Origin: Pseudoclavibacter sp. AY1H1
Lineage (GTDB): Bacteria; Actinomycetota; Actinomycetes; Actinomycetales; Microbacteriaceae
Length of the DNA stretch: 64,000 nt
Direction of reading: 5' to 3'
Assembly (NCBI RefSeq): GCF_002931055.1
Contig: NZ_PSXX01000001.1
Location: 124,001 to 188,000, forward strand
Shown: piece by piece, positions 1-9,069 of the stretch
Layout of the letters: the number at the start of each line of letters is the position of its first letter
Numbering within the stretch: the stretch's first letter is position 1
Notes under the pieces: generated by a model
What the model was told of the DNA's origin: nothing
The model's input: the letters and a program-made list of their open reading frames with translations, nothing else
Databases searched by the model: none
Position numbers and translations under genes: made by a program

Positions 1-203
1 TCGAACGAGAGCTCTCGTGGGGCGTGCTTGATGCCGATGCGAACTTCCACTTGGCGCCTTTCGAATGCGAACGGGTGTCTGGCAAGGCTACCGGCAGCCT
101 GCCTGGCGCGCGCACATTGACGGCGCCTTTCGCCGTGGGCGCAACAGCGCGCCCATCGCGCCGTGACATCCCGTGCGCAACCGTCGATGTCGGTGGCCCG
201 AGA

Positions 204-209
204 TACCGT
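204..209 (+). promoter_or_regulatory. -10 element of adnA-like gene (leaderless)
   Basis: TACCGT fits the actinobacterial -10 pattern TANNNT and lies 6 nt before ATG 216, so transcription would start at or next to the start codon. This supports 216 rather than the far-upstream in-frame ATG at 24. No convincing -35 is seen. Nothing recognisable lies in 1-203. Confidence 0.5.
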
Positions 210-215
210 GACTGC

Positions 216-3200
216 ATGACTTCAAGCGCCGCATTCGACGCCGTGCCCCTCGACGCCGCACAGCGGGCTGTGCTCGAGGCCTCGATGCGCTCGCATGTCA
301 GCGTCGTCGGCGCGCCGGGCTCCGGCAAGACGACGACGCTCGTCGAACTGCTCGCGAAGCGAGTTCTCTCGGACGGGCTCTCCACCGCCGAGGTGCTCGC
401 GCTGACGCCAGACCGCCGCAGTGCCGCGCGGCTCCGGGAGGTCATCGGCGAACGGCTCTCGGTCAGCACTCCCGGGGCGATGGCGCGCACGCCCGAGTCC
501 GTCGCGTTCGAGATCGTGCGCGCGGACCGCGCCAGGCAGGGCCTGCAGGCGCCGCAGCTCTTCACGGGGGCCGATGAGGACACGATCCTCGCGGAGCTCA
601 TCCAGAGCGATCTCGAGGCGCGTTCCGCGACCGGCCACGAGCAGCTGCACGCGGCACCCATCGAGTGGGCGCCGCCCGTCAGCGTCGAGACCATCGGCCT
701 CCGCGGCTTCCGAGCAGAGGTCCGCGACCTCCTGGCGGCGATGTCCGAGTACGACGTGACCCCCGAGCGACTCGAGGAACTCGCGCACCTGAGACCCGTG
801 TGGTCGGGAGCATCGGCCTTGGCCCGCCAATTCCGCGAGAGCATCGCGCAGGCGAAGCCGAATGCGTTCGACACGCCTGGCATCGTGCTCGAGGCCGTCA
901 GCATCGTCCACGCGGCTGAGCGGCTCGACGCCTTCTCTGAGCTCAAGCTGCTCCTCGTCGACGACGTCCAGGAGTTCACCGAGTCGGGAAGGCGGCTGCT
1001 CGCCGCCTTCGCGCTGCGCGGGGTGCGCGTCGTCGCCTTCGGCGACCCCGACATCACCACGGGAGGGTTCCGCGGTTCGCGTCCCGAACTGGCTGCCGAC
1101 TGGCGGGGAGAGACCCGCGGCTCGCTCGAAGAGCCGCTGAGGCTCGTGCTCGGCACGGCCCACCGTGGCGGCGCCGAGCTCCGTGCATTCGTGCGGGGGG
1201 TCACCGAGGGCATCGGCGTGCAGCGGGAGCTGCGGCATCGGGCAGCCGAGACACCCCAGGTCGGCGGGCCGCCGGAGTCCGCCCCTCCGGCGGTGGCTCG
1301 TCTCTCGGCCCCATCGTCCGCTGCCGAGTGCCGGGGCATCGCCGACTACCTCCGTGAACTGCACCTGCTGCACGGCGTGCCGTGGGACGAGATGGCCGTC
1401 ATCACGCGTCGAGGCGGGAGCATCGAGTCGCTTCGTCGTCAGCTCGCGAAGCTCGAGGTGCCCACGAGTTCCTCTCAGGCGCTCCCTGCGGCAAGCGACC
1501 GCGCCGTGCAGGCCGTCGTCCGACTCGCCGCCATCGCCAGCGGTGCTCAGGAGCTCACGGCGGAGGCGATCTCGGAGCTCGCCGCCTCGCCGGTCTTCGC
1601 GATCGACCCCGTGCAGCTGCGGCGGGTCCGGCGCGCACTGCGCCTCGACGAGATCGCGGCCGGTGGGAACCGGCCGGCCGACGATCTCCTCGTCGAAGCC
1701 GTCTCCCGCGTCGCAGGGCTGCGCCTCCTGACCGACCCGGATGCCCCCGCCTCCGCGACGTTCGAGCGCCTGCTCGCGACTGGCGGTTCTGCAACCGGCC
1801 GAAGCGCCACGCGCGCCCTCCAGCAGCTGGGGGCCCTCCTGCGCACGGTGTCAGGTGAGATCGCGGCCGCGAACGGGCAGCAGCGCAGCATCGCAGCCGA
1901 CGAGGTGCTCTTCGCCGTGTGGGAGCGTCTCGGCCTCGCCAAATCCTGGCGCGAGCTGGCGCTCGGCTCCGGGCCCCGCGCCGAGCAGCTCAGCGCGCAC
2001 CTCGACGCACTCGTCACGCTCTTCGACGTCGGCAAGAGATTCGTGGAGCGGCAGCCTGACGCCAGCATCCGCGACTTCCTCGAGCAGTGGACGGGAAGCG
2101 AGGTCACGGCAGACTCGCTGGCAAGCCGCACGCACGGTGGCACGGTGACCGTCACCACGCCGGCGGCTGTGCTCGGGCGGGAGTTCAGGGTCGTCGTCGT
2201 CGCAGGCCTCTCCGACGGCGTCTGGCCCAACCTCCGTCTTCGCGATTCACTCCTCGGCGCCGGACAGCTCGCGGAGCTCGAACGGGGCATCGACACGACC
2301 CGCGACCTCGTCGACCGTCGACTCGAGGTGCTGCACGACGAGCGACGGATGTTCGCGCAGGCCGTCTCCAGGTCCTCCGAGTGGCTCCTCCTGACGGCCG
2401 AGGAGAGCGAGGACAGCGCGCCCTCCCCGTTCTTCCTGCTCACACCCCGCACCTGGCCAGTAATCCCCGCGGCAGCCGAGACCGCCGCCGAGGGCGCGCT
2501 GACGCTCCGCGCGATCGTGGGGGAGCTGCGTCGCACGGCGATGCTGGAAGGCGTCGACCGGTCAGCGGCCGCTGGCCTCGCAACGCTCGCGCAGGAGGGG
2601 GTGCCCGGCGCGGCGCCCTCCGAGTGGTACGGCCTCGCGGGGTCCACCACGGGCAAGCCACTGCACGACCCGAGCGACCCAGAGGCGAACATCCCCGTCT
2701 CTCCCTCCAATATCGAGAGCTTCGAGGACTGCGGCGTCAACTGGTTCGTCAGCTCCCACGGGGGTGGGAGCACAAGCGAGAGCATGAACGTCGGCAACAT
2801 CGTGCACGCTGCGGCCGAATTCGAGTTCCCAGACCTCGAAGCCCGCACAGCATTCGCGCAGGCGAGGCTGCGGTCGAGCGATTTCGACGCCCCCTGGCAG
2901 GAGACCGCGGTTCGAGCCAAGGTCGACGAGCTCGTGCGGAACCTCTCCGCCTACCTGCACCGGGTCTCGCTCGGGGGAGGGACGCTCCTCGGCGCCGAGC
3001 GAGCCTTCTCCGTCGAAGTCCGGGTCGAAGGCGAGGACACCGCCAAGATCACCCTGCGCGGCAAGATCGACCGCATCGAGAGCACGGCGGCTGGCTCGGT
3101 CGACGTCGTCGACTTCAAGACCGGCAGATCCATGCCGTCGAACGACTCCATGTCGTCCAACGCGCAGCTCGCCGCGTACCAGATCGCGCTCACCTCGGGC

Positions 3201-3572
3201 GCCGTGAGCGACCCCGTCGAGCGTCCTGTCCAAGCCGTCGAACTCCCTCCGCGCAGCGACCGTGGAACGCAGATTCCGGCGGCACCGGTGCACGAGGCCA
3301 AGCTCGTCTTCCTGGCGAAGCCCACGAAGAAGCTCGAGTGGAGCGAACGCACGCAGCAGCCGTTCGACGACGAGGCCACTGCCGAGTTCTTCGAACGAGT
3401 CCGCTCGGTCGCCCTCGGCATGATCGGCATCCCGGAGCCCCTCGGGTCCGGCTCCAGCTCGGATGAGCTCGCAGACGCCCACTACCAGGCCCACCTCGAG
3501 TCGCACTGCCTCGGCTCGTTCGGTGGCGGACGAGCGTGCGCGCTGCACGCCGCATCGGAGGTCACCGAATGA
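216..3572 (+). CDS. adnA: AdnA-like helicase-nuclease subunit
   Basis: This 1118-aa protein has a UvrD-like N-terminal motor and a C-terminal RecB-type (PD-(D/E)XK) nuclease. The Walker A motif GAPGSGKT is at residues 32-39. The motif II equivalent reads VDDVQEF near residue 247, where active UvrD motors have DExQ. The nuclease signature VDVVDFKTGR is near residue 962. A Cys at EDCGVNWF and two Cys close to the C-terminus (HCLGSFGGGRAC) may be what remains of an Fe-S nuclease lid. In mycobacteria AdnA pairs with AdnB to resect double-strand breaks, and the AdnA motor is vestigial, which fits the weak helicase motifs here. The next gene overlaps it by 4 bp (ATGA), as expected for co-translated subunits. 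Start 216 was chosen for its -10 spacing; an upstream ATG at 24 would add 64 unlikely residues. Confidence 0.85.
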   Translation: MTSSAAFDAVPLDAAQRAVLEASMRSHVSVVGAPGSGKTTTLVELLAKRVLSDGLSTAEVLALTPDRRSAARLREVIGERLSVSTPGAMARTPESVAFEIVRADRARQGLQAPQLFTGADEDTILAELIQSDLEARSATGHEQLHAAPIEWAPPVSVETIGLRGFRAEVRDLLAAMSEYDVTPERLEELAHLRPVWSGASALARQFRESIAQAKPNAFDTPGIVLEAVSIVHAAERLDAFSELKLLLVDDVQEFTESGRRLLAAFALRGVRVVAFGDPDITTGGFRGSRPELAADWRGETRGSLEEPLRLVLGTAHRGGAELRAFVRGVTEGIGVQRELRHRAAETPQVGGPPESAPPAVARLSAPSSAAECRGIADYLRELHLLHGVPWDEMAVITRRGGSIESLRRQLAKLEVPTSSSQALPAASDRAVQAVVRLAAIASGAQELTAEAISELAASPVFAIDPVQLRRVRRALRLDEIAAGGNRPADDLLVEAVSRVAGLRLLTDPDAPASATFERLLATGGSATGRSATRALQQLGALLRTVSGEIAAANGQQRSIAADEVLFAVWERLGLAKSWRELALGSGPRAEQLSAHLDALVTLFDVGKRFVERQPDASIRDFLEQWTGSEVTADSLASRTHGGTVTVTTPAAVLGREFRVVVVAGLSDGVWPNLRLRDSLLGAGQLAELERGIDTTRDLVDRRLEVLHDERRMFAQAVSRSSEWLLLTAEESEDSAPSPFFLLTPRTWPVIPAAAETAAEGALTLRAIVGELRRTAMLEGVDRSAAAGLATLAQEGVPGAAPSEWYGLAGSTTGKPLHDPSDPEANIPVSPSNIESFEDCGVNWFVSSHGGGSTSESMNVGNIVHAAAEFEFPDLEARTAFAQARLRSSDFDAPWQETAVRAKVDELVRNLSAYLHRVSLGGGTLLGAERAFSVEVRVEGEDTAKITLRGKIDRIESTAAGSVDVVDFKTGRSMPSNDSMSSNAQLAAYQIALTSGAVSDPVERPVQAVELPPRSDRGTQIPAAPVHEAKLVFLAKPTKKLEWSERTQQPFDDEATAEFFERVRSVALGMIGIPEPLGSGSSSDELADAHYQAHLESHCLGSFGGGRACALHAASEVTE

Positions 3573-6500
3573 CGCACACCTGGCCCATGGGAGCCGTTAC
3601 CCACGGCGACATCGCTCTGGCGCTCGCCGACAACGATCCGTCCCGCATGCTCGAGCCGACGCCCGAGCAGCGTCTCGTCATCGAGGCGCCCCCGGTTCCG
3701 AGCCTCGTCATGGCAGGTGCCGGAAGCGGCAAGACGCAGACCATGGTGCAGCGCATCATCTGGCTCGTCGCTGCGCAGGGCGTGCATCCCACCGAGATCC
3801 TCGGCCTCACGTTCACTCGGAAGGCCGCAGGAGAACTCCGCGAACGCGTGCAGCTCGCCCTCGCCCGGCTCCGCAGCGAGGGGTTCGTCGGAGGAGACGA
3901 GTTCGCGTCCCCGGAGGTCTCGACCTACAACTCGTTCGCCAACCGGGTGTTCTCCGAGAACGCGCTGCTCATCGGGCAGGAGCCGGATGCCCGCATCGTC
4001 GACGAGATGACCGCCTTCGCGCTCATGCGCAGTGTCGTGCTGGCAAGCGACGACACCAGGCTCAGCTCGCTCGACCTGCAGCTCGGAGCCATCACGAGCC
4101 TCGCTCTCGGCGTCGCACGTGCGATGCGCGACAACCAGCTCTCTGCCGCGGCCTGCGAGTCCTTCGTCGAGGACTTCCGGAGGGTTGCCGAGCTCCCCGG
4201 TCGGGGCACGGCGAACACGCCGTTGAAGCCGGTGGTCGACGCCGTGGCGACCCTGGATGAGCTGCCGATCTTCGTCGGGCTGGCTGAGCGCTACCAGCTC
4301 GAGAAGCGCAAGCGGGGGCTCATCGAGTTCTCCGACCAGGTCACCTTCGCGGCAGAGATCTGCTCGAGCACGCCGGCCGTCGTCGAGGAGCTGCGGGCCA
4401 GGCACCGGTTCGTCATCCTCGACGAGTACCAGGACACGAGCGTCGGCCAGACGCGTCTGCTCGGCACGATCTTCGGCGACCACCCCGTGCTCGCCGTCGG
4501 CGACCCCAAGCAGTCCATCTACGGCTGGCGTGGAGCCAGCCCGGGCAACATGCGTCGATTCCATGGCGACTTCAGGTCTCGCATCGTGCCGCCCGATGAG
4601 GAACCCACGTTCCAGCTCTCGATCTCCTGGCGCAACGACGCCAGGATCCTCGACTCGGCGAACCAGGTCGCCGCACGGCTGCCGGAGGCCAACGACCCCG
4701 GTGTCACGCAGCTCGGCACCCGGCCAGGGGCAGGCGAGGGGCGGGTCTCGCTTGCCTTCCCCGAGACGCTCGACGACGAGGCGGCCGCCGTCGCGACCTG
4801 GATGCGAGAGCGGATCGTCGTCGACGGCGACACCCACGTCGATGCCAGACCGCCGTCCGGCGCCGTGCTCCTGCGCGCGCGGAAGCTCCTCCCGCTCTTC
4901 TCCGCAGCGCTGACGCGCGCGGGCGTGCCCAACCGGGTCATCGGTCTCGGCGGGCTGCTCTCGGCCCCGGAGGTCGTCGACCTCCGCTGCGCCATGCGCG
5001 TCGCGCACGACTCAACCGCAGGCAACGAGCTCATCCGCCTGCTCGTCGGCGCGAGATTCCAGTTCGGCCTCGCCGACGTCAAGGCGATCCACGACGTCTC
5101 GCGCAGCCTCGCCAACCGCGACGTCACCATGGCGTCTCTGGCTGACGAGGTGCGGGCAAGCAAACGCGAGCTCGCGACGGGCGACGACGAGGTGCCCCTG
5201 CAGGAGGCCCTCGACTTCCTCGCGTCCCGGATCGCCTCGGAAGATCGCCGAACCGAGCCCGACACCTGGCTGGCCGGTCTCAGCCCCGGCGCCCGACAGC
5301 GCATCCCTGCCGTCAGCGAGCTGATCGCCGAGCTCCGCCGGAACTCAGGACTCCCCATCACGAGCTTCGTCGACGCCACGATCGCGCTCATGGGCCTCGA
5401 TCTCGAGGTCACCGCGAACCCCGGCAACATCGCAAGAGTCGGCAACCTCGACGCCTTCGCCGAAGCGGCGGCCGCATTCTCCTCCGCCGAACCGGATGCC
5501 GACCTCGGCGCGTTCCTCGACTGGGTGGAGATCGCCGCAGGCGACGACTCGCTCGCGCCGGTGCAGGAGCAGGCCGAGCCCGGCGTGGTCCAACTGCTGA
5601 GCATCCACGGCTCCAAGGGGCTCGAATGGGACTTCGTCGCGGTTCCCCGCAGCGTGGAGGGAGAGATGCCGAGCACCTCGAGAGACGGGCTCGGCTGGAT
5701 CCGACGCGGCGTCATCCCCTACGAGCTCCTCCTCGACGCGCACGACCGTCCGGAGCTCCCGTGGCGAGACGCTGAGACGCAGAAGGAACTCGCCGACCTG
5801 ATGGTCGACCTCAAGGAGCGCATCAAGGAGCGCAACGACGACGAGGAACGCCGACTCGCCTACGTCGCCTACACCCGCGCCCGGCACGAGCTGCTCATCG
5901 CCGGCTCGTACTGGAGCGCCATCCACAAGACCGCCCGCAAGGTCTCGGTGTTCGTCGACGAGCTGGCTGAAGCCGGCATCATCGACACCCCACCGGAGAA
6001 CACCCTCGACGAGGCGCCGGCATCACTCGCCGCCGACAGCGTCGCCTGGCCCCATGCCCCCTTCAGCCCGGAGCGTCACGAGCGGGTGACCGAGCTCGCA
6101 CAGGCCGTCGCCCACGCCCGGGACACCCAGGCCGCACCAGGCGGAGCGCTCGCGAGGCGCATCGAGCTGCTGCTCCGCGAACGCGCCGAGCGCAGCACCG
6201 TGATGAGCGTCGAGCTCCCTGCGCGCTTCGCCGCGTCGAAGTTCAAGGACCTCGTCACCGACCCCGCGGAGATCGCGGCTCAGCTGCGCCGGCCGATGCC
6301 GCAGAAGCCCTTCAGGCAGACCCGCATCGGCACCATGTTCCACGCCTGGGTCGAGGCCCACTACGCGGCCCCCAACGCGGGAGGGGACCTCCTCGGCATG
6401 GCGGAGATCTTCGGCACGGAAGACGGCGCGCTGAACAGCCTCGCCGATGCCTCGAACGCCGACTTCGCTGAGCTCGAACGCCTCCAGGAGGCGTTCCTCG

Positions 6501-6871
6501 AGACCCCATGGCCGCACCGGACCCCCGTCCTCGTGGAGCAGACGATCGAGTTCCGACTCGGCGATCGGACCGTCGTCTGCAAGATCGACGCGGTCTTCGA
6601 ACACGAGGGACGCATCGAGGTCGTCGACTGGAAGACGGGCAGGGTTCCGAGCGGCGACAGCGCACGCTGGGAGCGCCAGCTGCAGCTCGCGCTCTACACG
6701 CTGGCCTACTCCGAGCACACGGGGGTGCCGCCCGAGCGCATCGGCGCCGTGCTCGTCTACGTCCGAGAGGGCGAGGAGATCCGAGTCCCTGAGGTCACCG
6801 GGCGAGCAGAGCTCGAACGGCTGCTGGCGGAAGCCGAGGCAGCCCTCAGCGCAGCGAGTCCGTCCGCATGA
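3569..6871 (+). CDS. adnB: AdnB-like UvrD/REP helicase with RecB-type nuclease
   Basis: This 1100-aa protein is the motor partner of the upstream gene. It has the complete set of SF1A motifs: Walker A AGAGSGKT at 49-56, motif II LDEYQDTS near 284, GDPKQSIYGWRG, the motif V region SIHGSKGLEWD, and motif VI RLAYVAYTRAR. The C-terminal nuclease carries VVDWKTGR with its Asp near residue 1020. The known role of AdnAB is ATP-driven end resection at double-strand breaks in the cytoplasm. The start ATG at 3569 overlaps the adnA stop (ATGA). The 3' end overlaps the convergent phosphotransferase-like gene by 26 bp. Length and order match the mycobacterial adnA-adnB pair. Confidence 0.88.
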   Translation: MTHTWPMGAVTHGDIALALADNDPSRMLEPTPEQRLVIEAPPVPSLVMAGAGSGKTQTMVQRIIWLVAAQGVHPTEILGLTFTRKAAGELRERVQLALARLRSEGFVGGDEFASPEVSTYNSFANRVFSENALLIGQEPDARIVDEMTAFALMRSVVLASDDTRLSSLDLQLGAITSLALGVARAMRDNQLSAAACESFVEDFRRVAELPGRGTANTPLKPVVDAVATLDELPIFVGLAERYQLEKRKRGLIEFSDQVTFAAEICSSTPAVVEELRARHRFVILDEYQDTSVGQTRLLGTIFGDHPVLAVGDPKQSIYGWRGASPGNMRRFHGDFRSRIVPPDEEPTFQLSISWRNDARILDSANQVAARLPEANDPGVTQLGTRPGAGEGRVSLAFPETLDDEAAAVATWMRERIVVDGDTHVDARPPSGAVLLRARKLLPLFSAALTRAGVPNRVIGLGGLLSAPEVVDLRCAMRVAHDSTAGNELIRLLVGARFQFGLADVKAIHDVSRSLANRDVTMASLADEVRASKRELATGDDEVPLQEALDFLASRIASEDRRTEPDTWLAGLSPGARQRIPAVSELIAELRRNSGLPITSFVDATIALMGLDLEVTANPGNIARVGNLDAFAEAAAAFSSAEPDADLGAFLDWVEIAAGDDSLAPVQEQAEPGVVQLLSIHGSKGLEWDFVAVPRSVEGEMPSTSRDGLGWIRRGVIPYELLLDAHDRPELPWRDAETQKELADLMVDLKERIKERNDDEERRLAYVAYTRARHELLIAGSYWSAIHKTARKVSVFVDELAEAGIIDTPPENTLDEAPASLAADSVAWPHAPFSPERHERVTELAQAVAHARDTQAAPGGALARRIELLLRERAERSTVMSVELPARFAASKFKDLVTDPAEIAAQLRRPMPQKPFRQTRIGTMFHAWVEAHYAAPNAGGDLLGMAEIFGTEDGALNSLADASNADFAELERLQEAFLETPWPHRTPVLVEQTIEFRLGDRTVVCKIDAVFEHEGRIEVVDWKTGRVPSGDSARWERQLQLALYTLAYSEHTGVPPERIGAVLVYVREGEEIRVPEVTGRAELERLLAEAEAALSAASPSA

Positions 6872-8036
6872 AGTCGTTCGGCGGGGTGTCGTCGTCGAGG
6901 TCATCCTCGGCGGCGTGATCCACGTCGACGTCCGGACTGTCATCGGGATGCACTCCCGACGGGGCACCGGATGGCGACTCGTGCACCAGACCGGGGAGCA
7001 CGCCGCTCCCGGTGTCGTGCGCGTCGGGCTGATGAGCCGGACGCCTTCCGGCGGCCTCCTTGAGCAGCTCCTGCACCTCGGCGATGTCGAGCACGGGCAG
7101 CGTCTCGTGCACCAGCGGCTGCGCGGGGGCCCGGTGGATGCGGTCGACGAGCGAGTCGAGCATCCCCTCGGCGTCCGAGATGATGTCCGCGTCCCCGGCC
7201 TCGACCCCGTGCAGCAGCCAGCGAGCGAGCTCCAGCTCCGCGTAGAGGAGGGCCCGCTGCCGCAGCTGCCGGTCCACCGTTCCCGGCGCCTCGTCCGTGT
7301 ACTCGTCGAGGATGCCCCTCGCGATCGCCCCGTCCAGCGACGAGATCCAGTGCAGGTCTCGAGCGGGGTCGCCGACGCGGAGGTCACTCCAGCCGAGCAC
7401 CCCCCTCACCTGGTTGCCGTCGGTGATGATCGAGGACAGGCCGAGCGCCCCGTGGATGACCGTCGGCTGGAACTGCCAGAGCGAATCGTCGTCGATGGCC
7501 GCGCTCCAGCGGCGATCGAGGGTGACGGGCAGACGCCCGGTCTCCTTCGCTCGCGCGATCGTCTGGGCGGCGGCCTGCCTGGCCTCCGAGGCGGTGAGCG
7601 TCGGCATCCCTGCAGCCTCGACTGGCCCCTTGGGGAGGGAATGGACGGACGCGATGGCGCGCCCGAGGCTCACGAGGAACAGCGTCCCGGGCTCGAGGGG
7701 CTCGCGGTCGGCCGGAATGCCTCGAAGGTACGTGTAGACCGCGACGCGCTCGCGCTTCTCGGCGAGGTGACCGAGGACTTCCGAGACCTGGAAGGGGAGC
7801 CTGCTGCGCATCCCAGGCGTCAGCACGGCGAGCGCACGGACGTCGGCGAGCTGCTCCTGTGCCGCAGCCGACGAGGTCGGGCGGCGCGCGATGACGGTCT
7901 CGCCGTCGGCGAGGGTCAGCAGGGCGGCGTCGAAGTCACCGTGCGCCCCGAACGTGTGCTCGAGGGCCGCAGCCACATCGAGGTCGGGTACAGCGGCCAC
8001 TGCAAGTGCCGCGAGTTCCAGCGAGAGCTCAGCCAT
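6846..8036 (-). CDS. Aminoglycoside/macrolide phosphotransferase-like protein, catalytic Asp missing
   Basis: This 396-aa protein has an APH/choline-kinase-like fold by sequence pattern: an N-lobe, then the region VYTYLRGIP, then the C-lobe. The catalytic loop, normally HGDxxxxN, reads HGALGLSS with His at 194 and Ala at 196 in place of the Asp base. The metal-binding DFG-like Asp survives in WSDLRVGDPARDL near 217. The usual N-lobe Lys also appears replaced (VIARRPT). It may be a pseudokinase, or a family variant that works differently. Substrate unknown. It stands alone between adnB and nudC. Its ATG follows a -10 TAACCT by 6 nt, so it is probably leaderless. Confidence 0.7.
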   Translation of the reverse strand: MAELSLELAALAVAAVPDLDVAAALEHTFGAHGDFDAALLTLADGETVIARRPTSSAAAQEQLADVRALAVLTPGMRSRLPFQVSEVLGHLAEKRERVAVYTYLRGIPADREPLEPGTLFLVSLGRAIASVHSLPKGPVEAAGMPTLTASEARQAAAQTIARAKETGRLPVTLDRRWSAAIDDDSLWQFQPTVIHGALGLSSIITDGNQVRGVLGWSDLRVGDPARDLHWISSLDGAIARGILDEYTDEAPGTVDRQLRQRALLYAELELARWLLHGVEAGDADIISDAEGMLDSLVDRIHRAPAQPLVHETLPVLDIAEVQELLKEAAGRRPAHQPDAHDTGSGVLPGLVHESPSGAPSGVHPDDSPDVDVDHAAEDDLDDDTPPNDFMRTDSLR

Positions 8037-8042
8037 GGCTCC

Positions 8043-8048
8043 AGGTTA
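8043..8048 (-). promoter_or_regulatory. -10 element of phosphotransferase-like gene
   Basis: On the minus strand this reads TAACCT, 6 nt before the ATG at 8036. This is the leaderless arrangement repeated across the window. Confidence 0.5.
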
Positions 8049-8102
8049 GGAGGCACGGCGAAGCCTGAGTGCGTGCCACGCCCGCACGGCCTCGAGGCGA
8101 CC

Positions 8103-8108
8103 TAGGAT
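8103..8108 (+). promoter_or_regulatory. -10 element of nudC
   Basis: TAGGAT lies 10 nt before ATG 8119. It overlaps an upstream in-frame ATG at 8107, which argues against that codon as the start. Confidence 0.4.
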
Positions 8109-8118
8109 GAATCCGCCT

Positions 8119-9069
8119 ATGAATCACTTCATGTCTCGTCTCCCTCTTGCCCAGCAGCAGACCGATCGCGACCACGAGCGCCGCAGCGAACCCGGTCTCG
8201 TGCAGTCGCTCTTCGCCGACGGCGCCACCCGTGTGCTCGTCCTGAACGGCGGCAAGGCGCTCATGCGGTCGGCGGGTGACGGCCCCAAGCTCGAGCTGCT
8301 GTCCGCGACCAGCGAGCGCGCGACGCTCCTCGCGCCGGTTGTCGCCGACGCCGTGTACCTGGGCAGGACGCTCGCCGACGACGAAGACCTGCCGCGCGGC
8401 ACCTCGGTCGTCTCGGTCAGCGTCGACGACGCACTCGCGGCGGCGATCGAACCGGATGCCCGACTGTGGGCCGGGCTCATGGAGACCGCCGCTCATCTCG
8501 GGGCGGTGCACTGCGGACTGTTCACCGAGGCTCTCGCCATCACGAACTGGCACGACTCGCACGCCTTCTCGCCACGCACGGGCTCGGCCACGAGCGCCGG
8601 GCTCGCCGGCTGGGTCAGGCAGGCCGAGGGTGAGAAGCACGTGAGCTTCCCCCGCACGGATGCCGCCATCATCGCCGCGGTGCTCGATCGTGAGGATCGG
8701 ATCCTGCTCGGCGCGAACGTCAGGTGGAACCCACGCCGCTTCTCCCTCCTGGCGGGCTTCGTCGAACCGGGGGAGTCGTTCGAGGCCGCGGTCGCGCGGG
8801 AGATCTACGAGGAGGCGCGGGCGCACGTCGTCGAGCCGAGGTACTTGGGCTCGCAGCCCTGGCCGTTCCCCGCGAGCATCATGGTCGGCTTCACGGCGAA
8901 GCTCCACCCGGACCAGGATCCGGCCACCGTCGAGCCCGACAACGACGAGATCGTCGAGCTGGGGTGGTTCACCCGGGACGAGGTCAGGGCCATCGAAGAT
9001 CGCCTGCCCGGTCCCACCTCCATCGCTCGCGCGATCATCGACGCCTGGCTCAGTGGTCACCTCGACTGA
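8119..9069 (+). CDS. nudC: NudC-type NAD(H) pyrophosphatase / NAD-cap hydrolase
   Basis: This protein of about 316 aa hydrolyses NAD(H) to NMN(H) and AMP; NudC enzymes also remove NAD caps from RNA. The Nudix box at residues 213-235 reads GFVEPGESFEAAVAREIYEE, but the Gly that usually follows the two Glu is Arg (EEARA). The NADH-specific motif SQPWPFP follows it. The central zinc ribbon, normally four Cys, has none: the segment reads HAFSPRTGSATSAG. Three in-frame ATGs (8107, 8119, 8131) compete. 8119 is preferred from the position of the -10 element. uvrD2 starts inside its last codons, so the two are probably translated together, as in mycobacterial nudC-uvrD2. Confidence 0.88.
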   Translation: MNHFMSRLPLAQQQTDRDHERRSEPGLVQSLFADGATRVLVLNGGKALMRSAGDGPKLELLSATSERATLLAPVVADAVYLGRTLADDEDLPRGTSVVSVSVDDALAAAIEPDARLWAGLMETAAHLGAVHCGLFTEALAITNWHDSHAFSPRTGSATSAGLAGWVRQAEGEKHVSFPRTDAAIIAAVLDREDRILLGANVRWNPRRFSLLAGFVEPGESFEAAVAREIYEEARAHVVEPRYLGSQPWPFPASIMVGFTAKLHPDQDPATVEPDNDEIVELGWFTRDEVRAIEDRLPGPTSIARAIIDAWLSGHLD

